64,000 bases of DNA from Uranotaenia lowii. Taxonomy: Eukaryota > Arthropoda > Insecta > Diptera > Culicidae. The notes under the pieces were generated by a model. It was not told where the DNA came from. It did no database searches and was given only the letters and a program-made list of their open reading frames with translations. How positions within the stretch are numbered: the stretch's first letter is position 1; each line of letters starts with the position of its first letter. The stretch covers positions 272,863,827-272,927,826 of the forward strand of contig NC_073692.1 of NCBI RefSeq assembly GCF_029784155.1, read 5' to 3'. Below, piece by piece: positions 46,058-57,600 of the stretch. Position numbers and translations under genes: made by a program.

Positions 46058-46298
46058 CCAACCTGGCGTATGAATATTATACTGGTTGAGTGTCGATGTC
46101 TATCGGAATGAAGGGAATAGTTCTCCCATGTGATCATAATCATTTTTCTTGGTCTATTTCTATTCCCATCTTTTTCATCTTACGGTAGTTGGACTCAAAT
46201 TTGGATATTTTAGGCACGGCAAGATTTGCATTGCCTTCTCATATACACTCACGACACTCACGACACTCAACCAGTATAATATTCATACGCCAGGTTGG

Positions 46299-46371
46299 TC
46301 TCCTGTAGTAGAATGTTAATACATGGGCCCCGGAGAGGCGCAAGATGTGGGTTCAAGTCTCACCGGGAGAC
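46299..46371 (+). pseudogene. tRNA-like segment (Ser-GGA-like), tandem unit 1
   Basis: Seven-pair acceptor stem (TCTCCTG with CGGGAGA, one T-G wobble), five-pair T-stem (GTGGG/CTCAC) around TTCAAGT, and good A- and B-box matches for Pol III. The D-arm is short (GTA/TAC) and only GCC/GGC closes the anticodon loop CCGGAGA. Probably a promoter-bearing tRNA relic rather than a decoder. Confidence 0.5.
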
Positions 46372-46809
46372 AAGGCGAATTTTTTTCGCATGTTTTTCAA
46401 CATCAATTTTCCCTTTCTAGTCCCTGAAATTTCATCTAAGTTGGATTCATTTCTTTACAAAAAAAAAAAAAAAAGTTTCGCTGACTGAATGTTTGAGTCA
46501 AGACCCATCTTTGGGTCACAGTTTAAAAATAGAAAATAAGGCGGTGCCAAACACCGAATTTGGTTGGATATCCAAATACGGCAAACGCATCATTTCTCAT
46601 CATAACTGACAACCCGTGCAGTATATGAGAAGGCAATGCAAATCTTGCCGTGCCTAAAATATCCAAATTTGAGTCCAACTACCGTAAGATGAAAAAGATG
46701 GGAATAGAAATAGACCAAGAAAAATGATTATGATCACATGGGAGAACTATTCCCTTCATTCCGATAGACATATACACTCAACCAGTATAATATTCATACG
46801 CCAGGTTGG

Positions 46810-46882
46810 TCTCCTGTAGTAGAATGTTAATACATGGGCCCCGGAGAGGCACAAGATGTGGGTTCAAGTCTCACCGGGAGAC
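46810..46882 (+). pseudogene. tRNA-like segment, tandem unit 2
   Basis: Identical to unit 1 except GGCACAAGA for GGCGCAAGA after the anticodon arm. Stems and box motifs are kept. Confidence 0.5.
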
Positions 46883-47320
46883 AAGGCGAATTTTTTTCGC
46901 ATGTTTTTCAACATCAATTTTCCCTTTCTAGTCCCTGAAATTTCATCTAAGTTGGATTCATTTCTTTACAAAAAAAAAAAAAAAAGTTTCGCTGACTGAA
47001 TGTTTGAGTCAAGACCCATCTTTGGGTCACAGTTTAAAAATAGAAAATAAGGCGGTGCCAAACACCGAATTTGGTTGGATATCCAAATACGGCAAACGCA
47101 TCATTTCTCATCATAACTGACAACCCGTGCAGTATATGAGAAGGCAATGCAAATCTTGCCGTGCCTAAAATATCCAAATTTGAGTCCAACTACCGTAAGA
47201 TGAAAAAGATGGGAATAGAAATAGACCAAGAAAAATGATTATGATCACATGGGAGAACTATTCCCTTCATTCCGATAGACATCGACACTCAACCAGTATA
47301 ATATTCATACGCCAGGTTGG

Positions 47321-47393
47321 TCTCCTGTAGTAGAATGTTAATACATGGGCCCCGGAGAGGCGCAAGATGTGGGTTCAAGTCTCACCGGGAGAC
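47321..47393 (+). pseudogene. tRNA-like segment, tandem unit 3
   Basis: Same sequence as unit 1. The T-run 3' of it is one or two bases longer (ATTTTTTTTCG), which is consistent with slippage rather than functional change. Confidence 0.5.
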
Positions 47394-47833
47394 AAGGCGA
47401 ATTTTTTTTTCGCATGTTTTTCAACATCAATTTTCCCTTTCTAGTCCCTGAAATTTCATCTAAGTTGGATTCATTTCTTTACAAAAAAAAAAAAAAAAGT
47501 TTCGCTGACTGAATGTTTGAGTCAAGACCCATCTTTGGGTCACAGTTTAAAAATAGAAAATAAGGCGGTGCCAAACACCGAATTTGGTTGGATATCCAAA
47601 TACGGCAAACGCATCATTTCTCATCATAACTGACAACCCGTGCAGTATATGAGAAGGCAATGCAAATCTTGCCGTGCCTAAAATATCCAAATTTGAGTCC
47701 AACTACCGTAAGATGAAAAAGATGGGAATAGAAATAGACCAAGAAAAATGATTATGATCACATGGGAGAACTATTCCCTTCATTCCGATAGACATCGACA
47801 CTCAACCAGTATAATATTCATACGCCAGGTTGG

Positions 47834-47906
47834 TCTCCTGTAGTAGAATGTTAATACATGGGCCCCGGAGAGGCGCAAGATGTGGGTTCAAGTCTCACCG
47901 GGAGAC
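47834..47906 (+). pseudogene. tRNA-like segment, tandem unit 4
   Basis: Same sequence as unit 1. This unit is truncated shortly downstream, in the A-run at about 48003, where the right-hand 12-bp flanking repeat begins. Confidence 0.5.
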
Positions 47907-48189
47907 AAGGCGAATTTTTTTTTTCGCATGTTTTTCAACATCAATTTTCCCTTTCTAGTCCCTGAAATTTCATCTAAGTTGGATTCATTTCTTTACAAAA
48001 AAAATAATTATTTTTCAAATTCATTCCACTTGTTAATAGAAATCTCTTTCTGAATATTTAAATTTTGAATGAGATTAATCTTATTTCATATATTCTAGTC
48101 CTTTACTTTGGAAATTGAAATTTTAGGTGTTACTTTTTACATATTTTGGGTTATGTAGCCAGTTTTGTTTTTAATTTTTAAGTCAAACC

Positions 48190-48759
48190 ATAATTTTTTT
48201 TTTCTTTACTATGAGCAGGGAAAAGCCCGCGGGAGTGTACCTCCTGTGAGATCCTTCTCCAGTGGGCGCAAAACCTCCTCACCATTCTTTAGTTTTTGAT
48301 TTTTTTTTTGATTTTTTCTAAAAATGGTTTTACAATATTGTTTTTCACTTTACATTTTTACATCATAAGCACTTTTCAAAATTCAATGTAATTTTACTCA
48401 TAAAGCGATGGTGATGGATTTTCAGTTAGGTAGATCGATGTGGGCAATTGGTGGCGGTGGATGATGAAAGCGTTGGGTGGCGGCGGTGGTGTGGGCGGTT
48501 TTTGGTGGTGGCGGTGGGCAATCGGTGGAGGCGGCGGTGGCGGCGGTGGCAGCGGAAACGAAAGAAGTTTTAAGAAAAAAAAAAGTGAGACTTCGAATAA
48601 CAGCTGGTGAATGATAGCTGCCAATCAAAACAGACGAATGGTGGGAGGTATGTTTCTGCGTTGCTTCCAGCGAGATAAATCTCTTTAAAGGAAGCGCTTA
48701 TTGACTACGGCTCAATACTTAGAATCATCGGGAGTTGCTTAACGTTAGTTTATATAACG
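48190..48759 (-). mobile_element. LINE A 3' UTR (second copy)
   Basis: Minus-strand 3' UTR of the LINE A copy whose ORF2 ends at 48760. It contains the CCGCCA/CCACC-rich patch (plus strand GGCGGTGG, 48475-48555) and, near the 3' end, a conserved block (plus strand GGCGCAAAACCTCC, preceded by CCCGCGGGAGTGTACC), then an A-tail (plus-strand T-run at about 48192-48203). The block is conserved in all three LINE A copies. Confidence 0.75.
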
Positions 48760-50316
48760 TTAATTGAAATAACTTCCTAGCTTAGATCTGATGTGTCGCT
48801 TCAGCATTTTTTTGAACTTTGTTTTGTTCGTTTCATCTCTTAGAGCTCTTGGTAGATGATTGTACAGAAGTTTACTGTAGTATGGGAATGCTTTCCGGGT
48901 CATTTCAGAATTGGGTCGGCTTATAGAGATAGTGGCTTGGTTACGAAGACCGTATTCGTGGCTTGGTTGCTCATACACAACATTGTGATGAGCTCGCTGA
49001 TCATTCAGATGCGAGTGGACGATCAAAATGGCTTGAAACTCTCTTAAAGCGTTTATAGGTAGCGTCGAGTTTAACGCTTCCGAGTACAATAGTCGCGTAG
49101 AGTACATCCTAGGCCGGTTGTAAATAGCTTTCAAACAGCGGTTTTGAGCAGCTTGAAGTTTTTTCAAATGACTTTTTGCTGATGCACCCCAAAGAAAAAC
49201 TTGATACTGCAGCTTTGACTGAACGAATGCTTGGTACATCAATGACAGTTGTTTTCTTGGGACAAACCTCTTCACTTTCCACAGTAAACCACATGTAGCG
49301 CTTATTTCTGTATGCAACTTCTTTATATGGTTGATCCATTTCAGTTTGCTATCGATTGTCAGCCCAAGATATGTAAAGTTCTCCACTTTTTCTATAGGTA
49401 TCGATTCTAATGTAAGATCTCCGTGCGGTTGCTGAGATCTACCGGATGTAGTTACTATCATATACTTGGACTTTTCGAGATTTAGTGACAGGAGATTTTC
49501 GTCAAAGTATTTACGCAATACTTCTAAATCTTGACGCATGCTTTCCACTATTGAGTGAGCGCTTCTTCCAGTGTAAAACAAAGAGGTATCGTCAGCAAAC
49601 AAACGTGGCTTACCAATTAGATTGAGATTAGACAAGTCGTTGATGTACACTAGGAAAAGAAGAGGACCAAGGTTGCTGCCTTGAGGAATTCCAACTCTCA
49701 GTGATTGATTGCAGCTTTTAACTCCATTTACATACACATATTGGCTCCTATTGGTGAAGAAGCTTTCCAGTATTTCTAACGGCTTACCTCTGATCCCATA
49801 GAATGCAAGTTTTTCGATCAACATTTCGTGGTCGATGGTATTCTTTTCTTAAGGTCGAGAAATAAAAGTCCTGCGAGGTTTTTTTGGTCTAAGGATTTAT
49901 AGACATCTAAGAAAAGTTCACAAGTGGCTGTTGTCGTACTAGAACCTTCTCGAAATCCATACTGACAGTCGTATAGAACGCTATGGGTAGAGAAGAATTT
50001 TGTAATTCTAGTAACCAGTAACTGTTCGAGGATTTTGCTCAAAGCAGGCAAAATTGAAATCGGCCTGTAATTGTTCACTTCAACCTTGGATCCTGCTTTA
50101 TGAATTGGTATGACTTTGGCAACCTTCAAACAGTCCGGATATTTCCCCGTAGATAGGCTTTCGTTGAAAACATCTCGCAACAACTTCGAGAAAAACTCAT
50201 AGTGGCTTTTTATAAAATGTGTGGGAATTCCATCGGGTCCAGCGCTTTTGTTAGAATCAAGATCTTTTATCTTTACGACAACTTCTGTCTCGGTAGTTGG
50301 TTCCAAGAATATGGAT
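48760..50316 (-). pseudogene. LINE A ORF2 reverse transcriptase, 5'-truncated and frameshifted
   Basis: From about 50306 the minus strand reads EVVVKIKDLDSNKSAGPDGI, ILPALSKILEQLLVTRITKF and YGFREGSSTTTATCELFLDV. A small deletion near 49845 destroys the KAFDTIDHEML box (present at 61595-61640 in the other copy). The second frame continues from 49824: RVGIPQGSNLGPLLFLVYIN, KPRLFADDTSLFY (catalytic FADD), the thumb ENFTYLGLTIDSKLKWINHI and the C-terminus ending KRHIRSKLGSYFN. Endonuclease and ORF1 are absent. The motif set points to the CR1 group (CR1/L2-like). Confidence 0.82.
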
Positions 50317-51061
50317 CATTAGATATTAGATATGAAAAGCTGATATGAAATCATGGTTAAAATTTAGTTTAGTTTTTCAATCAAAATGCATAATTTATGC
50401 ATTTTCAATATTTAGACCATAATTTTAGGAATGTGATAACAAGATAATGAGAAGCCATCCCGAGTTTTTGTTTGATGTGCAACTTTTTAAGTTCTAAAAG
50501 TTATTTCTCATGAAGTTTTCAAATATAATGAAGCTTCAAATGGCAATTAAAAATTGAAAACTCGGAATCAGATTTATTATACACAATTTAAAAATAAATT
50601 CAGATTCACAAGTTTGATTAATAATAAATAACTAAAATAAAGAATTCAGATTGAAATTCAATACATCCGAATTTTAGTAAAAGATTCAAGGTTAATTCAT
50701 GATTGAGGGCTCTGAAACAAATTTCACTTCTTGATAATATTTAAAGTTGATCTGGAATTAATGTTCAGTAATCGTTTTTAATCAAGTTTGAAATTCTGAT
50801 TCGGATTTAGTTCGAAAATAAGTTTTACAATCCAGGTAAAGATATGAAAATGACAATTTCGTTGAGGAATTCAAATCGCAAAACAACCGTTGACTTATAA
50901 TTTTTGTTTTAAATTTCAGTCAGTCAGCTTGTAAACACAATTAAAATGAGTTTCACTTATACTAAGAAGAATTGGTGTTTTTATTGCAATCTGTTTTATT
51001 TTGAAAATTTATTTTCAAAAACGTGCACAGTAATTCTATTATTAAATTGATATTAAATCTA
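50317..51061. other. AT-rich sequence without recognised gene
   Basis: No open frame of note and no clear repeat edge. It lies between the truncated LINE A 5' edge and a foldback element. Confidence 0.4.
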
Positions 51062-52264
51062 CAGTTGCGTTCAAAAAAGAATGAAATCGCGTGAAGCTGC
51101 GCACCCACTTCCAACTTTGATAAGCTGCCATTTCTCCCTCCGTTGATAATTTTTCATGAAAATTTCACACAATCTAGTTCAACTATCCAACTAACACTCC
51201 ACAAAATTTGAAATCTTTACAATGAGGGAAAACAAAGATACAACTTTTCCAGTAAAAAAGGGAAATTTGGAATTGCTTCACAAAATTTGCTGTATCTTTG
51301 ACAATTTTCATTGGTAAATCTTGAAATTTGGTCCAAAGATGTAAAAATGTTTGATCTAATACCAGGCCAAGTTTCGTCAAAATCGATGAACTTGATCGAA
51401 AATGGTGCTGGGTTGAAGATGAGGTTCATTATCGCCCGGCAGACGATTTTATTCTTTTTTGGACGGATGTTTGTATGGAAAGCATCGTAATCAATGTATT
51501 CTTGGTTTTTTCTTTAACAAAACCAAAAATTTTCACAAAGAATGTTGTAAATTGCTCAAAACTTCATTTGTACTTTGTTTCAAAAGAGAAAATGTTTCAA
51601 CAGGGTTCAAAATAAGAAGAAGAGAGTTTCAGAAATGATCTGCTAATTATACCGATATACAAATTTGATCAACGATTAAAGCGAATATTCTATTCGCTAT
51701 TTCGTTCCAATACCAGCTCTGTTGGAACAATTTCTATTTCTAAACGAAGAAAGAATGATGTTTTTATCAATTTACAACATTCTTTGTAATAAATGTTGGA
51801 TTTGTGAAAGAAAATACCAAGAATACATAGATAGATAACGATGTTTTCCATACAAACATCCGTCCAAAAAAGAATGAAATCATCTGCTGGGCGATAATGA
51901 ACCTCATCTTCAACCCAGCACTATTTTTGATCACGTTCATCGATTTTAACGAAACTTGGCCTGGTGTTAGATCAAACATTTTTACATCTTTGGGCCAAAT
52001 TTCAAGTTTTTTAAATAAAAATTGCCATAGATACAGCAAATTTAGTGAAGCAATTCCAAATTTCCCTTTTTTACGGGAATAGCTGTATCTTTGTTTCCCC
52101 TCATTGTTATGACTTCAAATTTTGTGGAGTGTTAGTTGGATAGTTGAACTAGATTGTGTGAAGTTTTCATGAAAAAATATAAACCAAGAGAGAAATGGCA
52201 GCTTGTCAAAGTCGGAAGTGATTGCGCAGCTTCATGCGATTTCATTCTTTTTTGAACGCAACTG
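51062..52264. mobile_element. palindromic foldback element, TA target (CAGTTGCGTTC ends)
   Basis: 1203 bp starting CAGTTGCGTTCAAAAAAGAA and ending with its exact inverse, flanked by TA (51060-51061 and 52265-52266). The two halves (to ~51640 and from ~51700) are near reverse complements throughout, each with a copy of a GAACCTCATCTTCAACCCAG-type block. The CAG start and TA target point to Tc1/mariner ancestry. No coding capacity. Confidence 0.85.
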
Positions 52265-52266
52265 TA

Positions 52267-53245
52267 GGGGAGAATGAGGATACTTGATCCCTGGGGATAT
52301 TTGATTCCTTAGCTATATCTCGAAACTGGAATGTCTTACAAAGGTCAAATGTTCTAGAAAAATGTGCCAAAATGAGCAAAATAACAATGATTGTTGTTTA
52401 AATTTTTTTAACAAAATAATTGTTTGAGCGATTGAACTTGTTTTGTTTGAAAAATTTCACAAAATGTAACTTGAAGATCTTTTTTCATCACTTTAAAATG
52501 TTCCTCACATGGGAAAATTATGAAAAAAATATTTGTTCCAATGTATCAATCGTTCGAGCGTAAAATGAACTTCATAATGCCATGTTTTCAAAGCAATGGA
52601 AAACTCTCAACTTTTTTCAGAAAAAGTTTTCTAAAATGTTGATTATGGGTACAATTGATCCCCTAGAGTTGGGTACAATTGATCCCCCTTCCAAACGGCA
52701 TATTCTTTTTCTGAATTGATCGTTATGATTGCTGATTACGAAATTACTAATATTTATCCAAAAACTAATACTTATCAAACAATTGTCTGAAGAAAAGAGC
52801 AAAAATAATTAATTTTCTCTTAATTATAAAAAATAGCGCCTTTAAGTATGCAATGTTATCAGCGTTGAGACAAAGTTATAGAATTTTCTTCATATGTCTG
52901 CTATAAATTGTGAAATGAGAACAAACATGACCAAAATAGTCATTTAACATTCTATCTTGGGGTTTTGTTTGATTTTTATACAAGGATTAGGGCTTCCTGA
53001 ATAAAAGATCAAGCCTCCTTCAATAGGGGATCAAGTCTCCCCTAACTTCAGAAAAATCGCAATTTTTTTACTCCCACGAAAATGCTTCTAGTTCATCAAC
53101 GGGTTCAAGTATCGTTCTAATTTTTGGAGCATAGAAACTTGAAGTTACAACCTGTCAGAAAATGACAAAGACGGCGAGTTGCTAAATTTTTCCAAAAAGA
53201 TATGGTGAAAATAAGAAAAGGGGATCAAGTATCCCCACTCTCCCC
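52267..53245 (+). mobile_element. TA-target MITE (family X), undisturbed copy
   Basis: 979 bp from GGGGAGAATGAGGATACTTG to CCCACTCTCCCC, with TA on each side (52265-52266 and 53246-53247). The left TA is at the same time the right TA of the foldback element ending at 52264. It contains the 61-codon minus-strand frame (52617-52802) shared with the copies at 39.0-41.0 kb and preserves the empty site that was hit in the outer copy there. Confidence 0.85.
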
Positions 53246-53247
53246 TA

Positions 53248-55020
53248 TATATATAAAAATGAATTTCTGTCTGTCTGTCTGCCTGTCTTTCTGTTCCCTA
53301 TAGACTCGGAAAGTACTGAACGGATTTATGTGAAACTTGGTAGGTGGGGGTATTGGAGGCCAGGGAAGGTTCCTATTGTGGTTTGAGACCCCCCCTAACT
53401 GGGAGGGAGGAGGGGGTCTCGCAAACAAAAGACAAATGTTTGCATAACTCGAGAACCGATCAAGCAAATGGTACCAAACTTGACATGGGAGTGTATTTGG
53501 TTACAAGAAATGTTTCTAAAATGGTTTGGTACCCCTCCCTTCTTTCAATGGAGAAAAAGGAAGCGGGGAGGGGACTTCCATACAATTTTTTGGACAATTC
53601 GTGAACTAAGCAAGCAAACGGAACCAAATTTGGCATGCGAGGATGTATGGAGAGGAAGAATATTTTAAAGATGGTTTGAGACTCCTCCCTCTTTCCAGTG
53701 CGGAGATAGAAAAGGGGGAGGTTATGATTATTAGGGACTTTATCCTCTTCGATTGGGAGGAAAAAAAGGGGAGAAGGGGGTCTTCCATACAATTAAATGC
53801 ATTTTTCGATAACTAATCATGCAAATGACCCCAACGTATGAGGCTACGAGTCAAGTTATTACGATGTTTGAGACCCACCTATCCTGGGATAAGAAAGGGA
53901 GAGGGGGTCCCCCTTTTATGCATTACTCGAGAACTAATCGAACAAAAACATCAAATTCACCATGTAAGTATTCAAGTATATTCGAGTACGAATATTTTTT
54001 TTTATTTTCGGGATCCAACTCCCTTTTTCCAACGGAAAGAGGTGAAGGAGGATGGACATTTTCTTACAATATTTTTGCATCACTCGAGAACTTATTGCTT
54101 AAATAAAATAGCAGGAGTATTTGAGTAGCATTTTTGTCTTGAAGGCGGGTAAGGGGAGCTTACATACTTTTTTTTAATAACTCGAGTGCCAATCTAGCAA
54201 ATGGTACCAAATTGGAAAGAGTATTTAATTACAATAAATATTTCTGAGATGATTTCGTTCCCTCACGATATGGGAAAGACAAGAGATTTGTTTTGATAAA
54301 TTCGAGAGCTCATCAAACAAACTGTACCAAATTTCACAGAGGAGAGTATCAGAGCACGAGAAATGATGCTTTGGTTATTAAAAAACCCTTTTCACCTTTC
54401 AGTGAGGGATGAGATAGGGGAAAAGGGGTTCTGCACCATTTTTTTGTATAACTTGAGAACTTATCTAACAAATGGAACCAAATATGAAAGAAAAAAATAA
54501 GCGAGTTCACAAAATATTTCTATTTTTTTAAAGGAGAGATTTCATACAGTACAGAAATAGGGGATTTTATCGCACTATTTCTAAAACTATTCAAGCAATA
54601 GAAACTATATTTTTCTTGACAGGTTTTTTTTAAAGTTTCAAGTTTTCTCATTCTTTCCGAGGAGATACTTGAAGAAGGAAAGTTTTTATCTATAGCTCGA
54701 AAACTTATCAAGCAAATGGAGCCATATGTGAAATGTGATGTTATTCGGTTACAAAAAATGTTGCTATGGCAGTTCAGGCATCTTCCCCCCATTGCAGGGG
54801 AGAAAGAAAAATAAAAACGAGTTTTTATTATCAAAATAAAAAACAATTATTGAAAATCTATTTCATATCAAGTTTTAGAGAATCTAATCTTTTTTTTCCA
54901 ATAAAAATTTGATGCGAAAGCTCTTACGGTCAAGATATCGAAAAAAATATGCAATTGAACTATTTTCACTCAATTTATTGATATTTAGAAGGTGTAGCAA
55001 AGCACACCGGGTCAGCAAGT
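53248..55020 (+). mobile_element. Helitron-like non-autonomous repeat with internal tandem units
   Basis: Starts ATATATAAAAATGAATTTCT followed by (CTGT)n. It then shows about eight diverged copies of a 110-190-bp unit with the core CTCGAGAAC..ATCAAGCAAATGG.ACCAAA (53450, 53590, 53810, 53925, 54070, 54180, 54300, 54450, 54690). It ends near GGTGTAGCAAAGCACACC (a 5-bp-stem hairpin) followed by GGGTCAGCAAGT. A hairpin a few bases before a CTRR-T end is the Helitron pattern; here CAAG replaces CTAG. No Rep/helicase gene is present. Class assignment is inference. Confidence 0.55.
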
Positions 55021-55669
55021 GAAGTATAATTGCTGATGAAGAAGTATGGACTCTTCAATATGAAAAAAATCTGCAGGTAATTATACTTTTGTCTAGGTGT
55101 ATTCTTTGACATTAAAAATATTGCAATTTTATCAAATAAATGTTCGAGCTAAAATCTTTAACTTTGATCAAGTTTGCTACATTCAGATTTGAATCTCAAT
55201 TAAAAAAAATGTTTTTACAAACTACAACAGAAAAACATAATCCGCGGCTTTGGTTTTATGCCGTTTTTAGTAGACTCTATCTAAAGGCGGGGTTGGGCAC
55301 TAGAAGATTAATACAGAATATTTCAATTTGACTGAGATGAATCATGACTCCATAGATCACATCGTTAGTAAGAATGAACTCAACTTTGTTTTAGGATAAG
55401 AATGCATTGTTGATTTGTTTTTATTAATTATTTTTCAGGCACTATGATTGTATTAATTATAAATAATGGTGTAAATATTATAGGTCATAGGCAGCGCTTC
55501 TCAATTTGCAGCTTCTTTTTCAAATAAGCCAGTGCATTAAATTAGCCAGTGCATGATGAATAACATCTGGGATTTTATTCCACTAGATTGTTTTAAAAAC
55601 ATAACTGGTGTTTCTGTGATCGATGTTTTCAAATCTTAAAAAAAAAATCTCAATGTATATCGATAGATA
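55021..55669. other. AT-rich sequence without recognised gene
   Basis: Only a short plus-strand frame (55140-55331) without a recognisable domain; no repeat boundary seen. Confidence 0.4.
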
Positions 55670-56747
55670 CAGTGAGCGAAATAAGAATAGTTCCGCTATG
55701 TGTTTTGCTTGTTAAAATATGAATGATTGAAAATCACGAAAATTTTCTTCTACAGGTTGTTCTCAATTGTTCAACGGATGAATCAAGCAAAATTTTCCTT
55801 TTTTTGGACGTAACAATTGGCGTTGAGGACCAAAAATAGAAATAAGAATAGTACCACTTGAGTTTTTCAACAAAAACAAGATTATTTTCAAAAAATTACT
55901 ATGTAAAAGTGAATAATAATGCTTCTACGAAATATTTGAATAGATAACTGCATTTTAAGGAGTTTACTAGAATTTTAAAGGGTTTCAAAGGTTTTAAAAG
56001 GGGGTTTTAAAAGAATCGCCAGCACAATAATGCACAACTGCCAAAATTCCTGCTCTCTCCACTTCCGATTGAATTGCAAATCATACCAATAATACTGCTA
56101 GCTGTCTGTTCCATCAAGCTTCATCGCAAATAATTTAATATTTTTTTTATTTAGTGATCTTAGAATTTCCAAAGCGTTCACACGGTACCATGTATTTATT
56201 TCTCGACCAAAACCATCCAACACACCCTGATTAATCCCAGATATTCGAAAATGGGCATGAATTTGGTAAAATTGCAAGATAGTGCTGCTATCTATGACTT
56301 AAAACTAGAGAAATAGTGTTTGACTATAAAAAAAATAGTATTAATAAATTCCAACCTGTTTTTTTGGTTCAAATTCAGCCGTAAATCTATGTTTCATCAT
56401 TTTGCATCATACTTATGAATGTAAATGAAGAAATCGAGAACTCCTTAAAGTGCAGTTATCTATTCAAATAATTTGCAGAAGCATTATTATTCACTTTTAC
56501 ACAGAAAATTTTTAAAAATATGTTTGTTTTTGTTGTTAAACTCAAGTGATACTATGCTTATTTCGCACCCCTTTTTCACATTTTTGGTCCTTAACGCCAA
56601 TTGTTACGTCCAAAAAAAGTAAACTTATGCTTGATTTATATGTTGAACAATTCAGAACAAACTGTAGAAGAAAAATTCCTTGATTTTCAATCATTCATAT
56701 TTTAACAAGCAAAACACATAGTGGAACTATTCTTATTTCGCTCACTG
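55670..56747. mobile_element. foldback element, TA target (CAGTGAGCGAAATAAG ends)
   Basis: 1078 bp starting CAGTGAGCGAAATAAGAATA and closing with its inverse, flanked by TA (55668-55669 and 56748-56749). The outer ~300 bp on each side are reverse complements (e.g. GTGAATAATAATGCTTCT near 55910 against its inverse near 56475). The central ~480 bp is non-palindromic and non-coding. Probably a Tc1/mariner-derived MITE. Confidence 0.82.
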
Positions 56748-56749
56748 TA

Positions 56750-57100
56750 AGTGGTGAATCCAGGAGCACTATTTTGTTTTTTTTTTCTTTTAATTTCTGA
56801 ACTGATTTTGAATTTGGAAATCGATTGATAGATTTATTGACACTCAACTCTCGTAGTCTTTTTTTTATTTTTGTACTGCTCTATTTGAACTAAGAGGATT
56901 CAAAATTTATCACGAAACAAGTGAATCAAGTTCGTGATCAAATTCAATTACACAAATCTCATTCAGTTCCAATGTTTGTAATTAATTTCATTTCCCAGCA
57001 CAGACGGATGAAAAAAAATCCCGAGGGAGTTAATCGAACTATACGTTCGTCTATTTCTCTATCCCACATTCCCCCACACAACATCAACAGGCGACCAGTC
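56750..57100. other. no recognised gene, ends at the gap
   Basis: AT-rich to ~56900, then a short stretch of more balanced composition running into the N-gap; nothing identifiable. Confidence 0.4.
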
Positions 57101-57600
57101 NNNNNNNNNNNNNNNNNNNNNNNNNNNNNNNNNNNNNNNNNNNNNNNNNNNNNNNNNNNNNNNNNNNNNNNNNNNNNNNNNNNNNNNNNNNNNNNNNNNN
57201 NNNNNNNNNNNNNNNNNNNNNNNNNNNNNNNNNNNNNNNNNNNNNNNNNNNNNNNNNNNNNNNNNNNNNNNNNNNNNNNNNNNNNNNNNNNNNNNNNNNN
57301 NNNNNNNNNNNNNNNNNNNNNNNNNNNNNNNNNNNNNNNNNNNNNNNNNNNNNNNNNNNNNNNNNNNNNNNNNNNNNNNNNNNNNNNNNNNNNNNNNNNN
57401 NNNNNNNNNNNNNNNNNNNNNNNNNNNNNNNNNNNNNNNNNNNNNNNNNNNNNNNNNNNNNNNNNNNNNNNNNNNNNNNNNNNNNNNNNNNNNNNNNNNN
57501 NNNNNNNNNNNNNNNNNNNNNNNNNNNNNNNNNNNNNNNNNNNNNNNNNNNNNNNNNNNNNNNNNNNNNNNNNNNNNNNNNNNNNNNNNNNNNNNNNNNN
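57101..57600. other. assembly gap (500 N)
   Basis: Exactly 500 Ns. On its right the sequence resumes in the middle of a LINE C tail, so the gap hides the start of a palindrome arm. Confidence 0.99.

Larger units (their letters stand above)
45822..48003. repeat. ~511-bp tandem array with tRNA-like structures, one inverted unit, flanked by 12-bp direct repeats
   Basis: One partial unit lies inverted at 45822-~46246, then three and a third units run head to tail (~46260-48003; starts spaced 511, 511 and 513 bp). Each unit holds a 73-nt tRNA-like segment, an A-run of 15-16, a CGGTG-CCAAA-CACCG hairpin and the palindrome TTGGATATCCAA. Units are almost identical, differing mainly in A- and T-run length. 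The whole block is bracketed by ATAATTATTTTT at 45810-45821 and 48004-48015, as though it entered as one insertion. No coding frame is shared. It may be a SINE that multimerised, or a class of its own. Confidence 0.85.

Noticed and set aside
46260..48003. CRISPR-like or rDNA/5S-like tandem array
   Set aside because: The ~511-bp units have no distinct spacers, no 5S internal control region, and the only RNA-like part is tRNA-like.
48394..48624. Pro-rich frame in the LINE A 3' UTR
   Set aside because: Encoded by the GGC/GGT-rich simple patch of the 3' UTR; its length and frame differ among the three LINE A copies.
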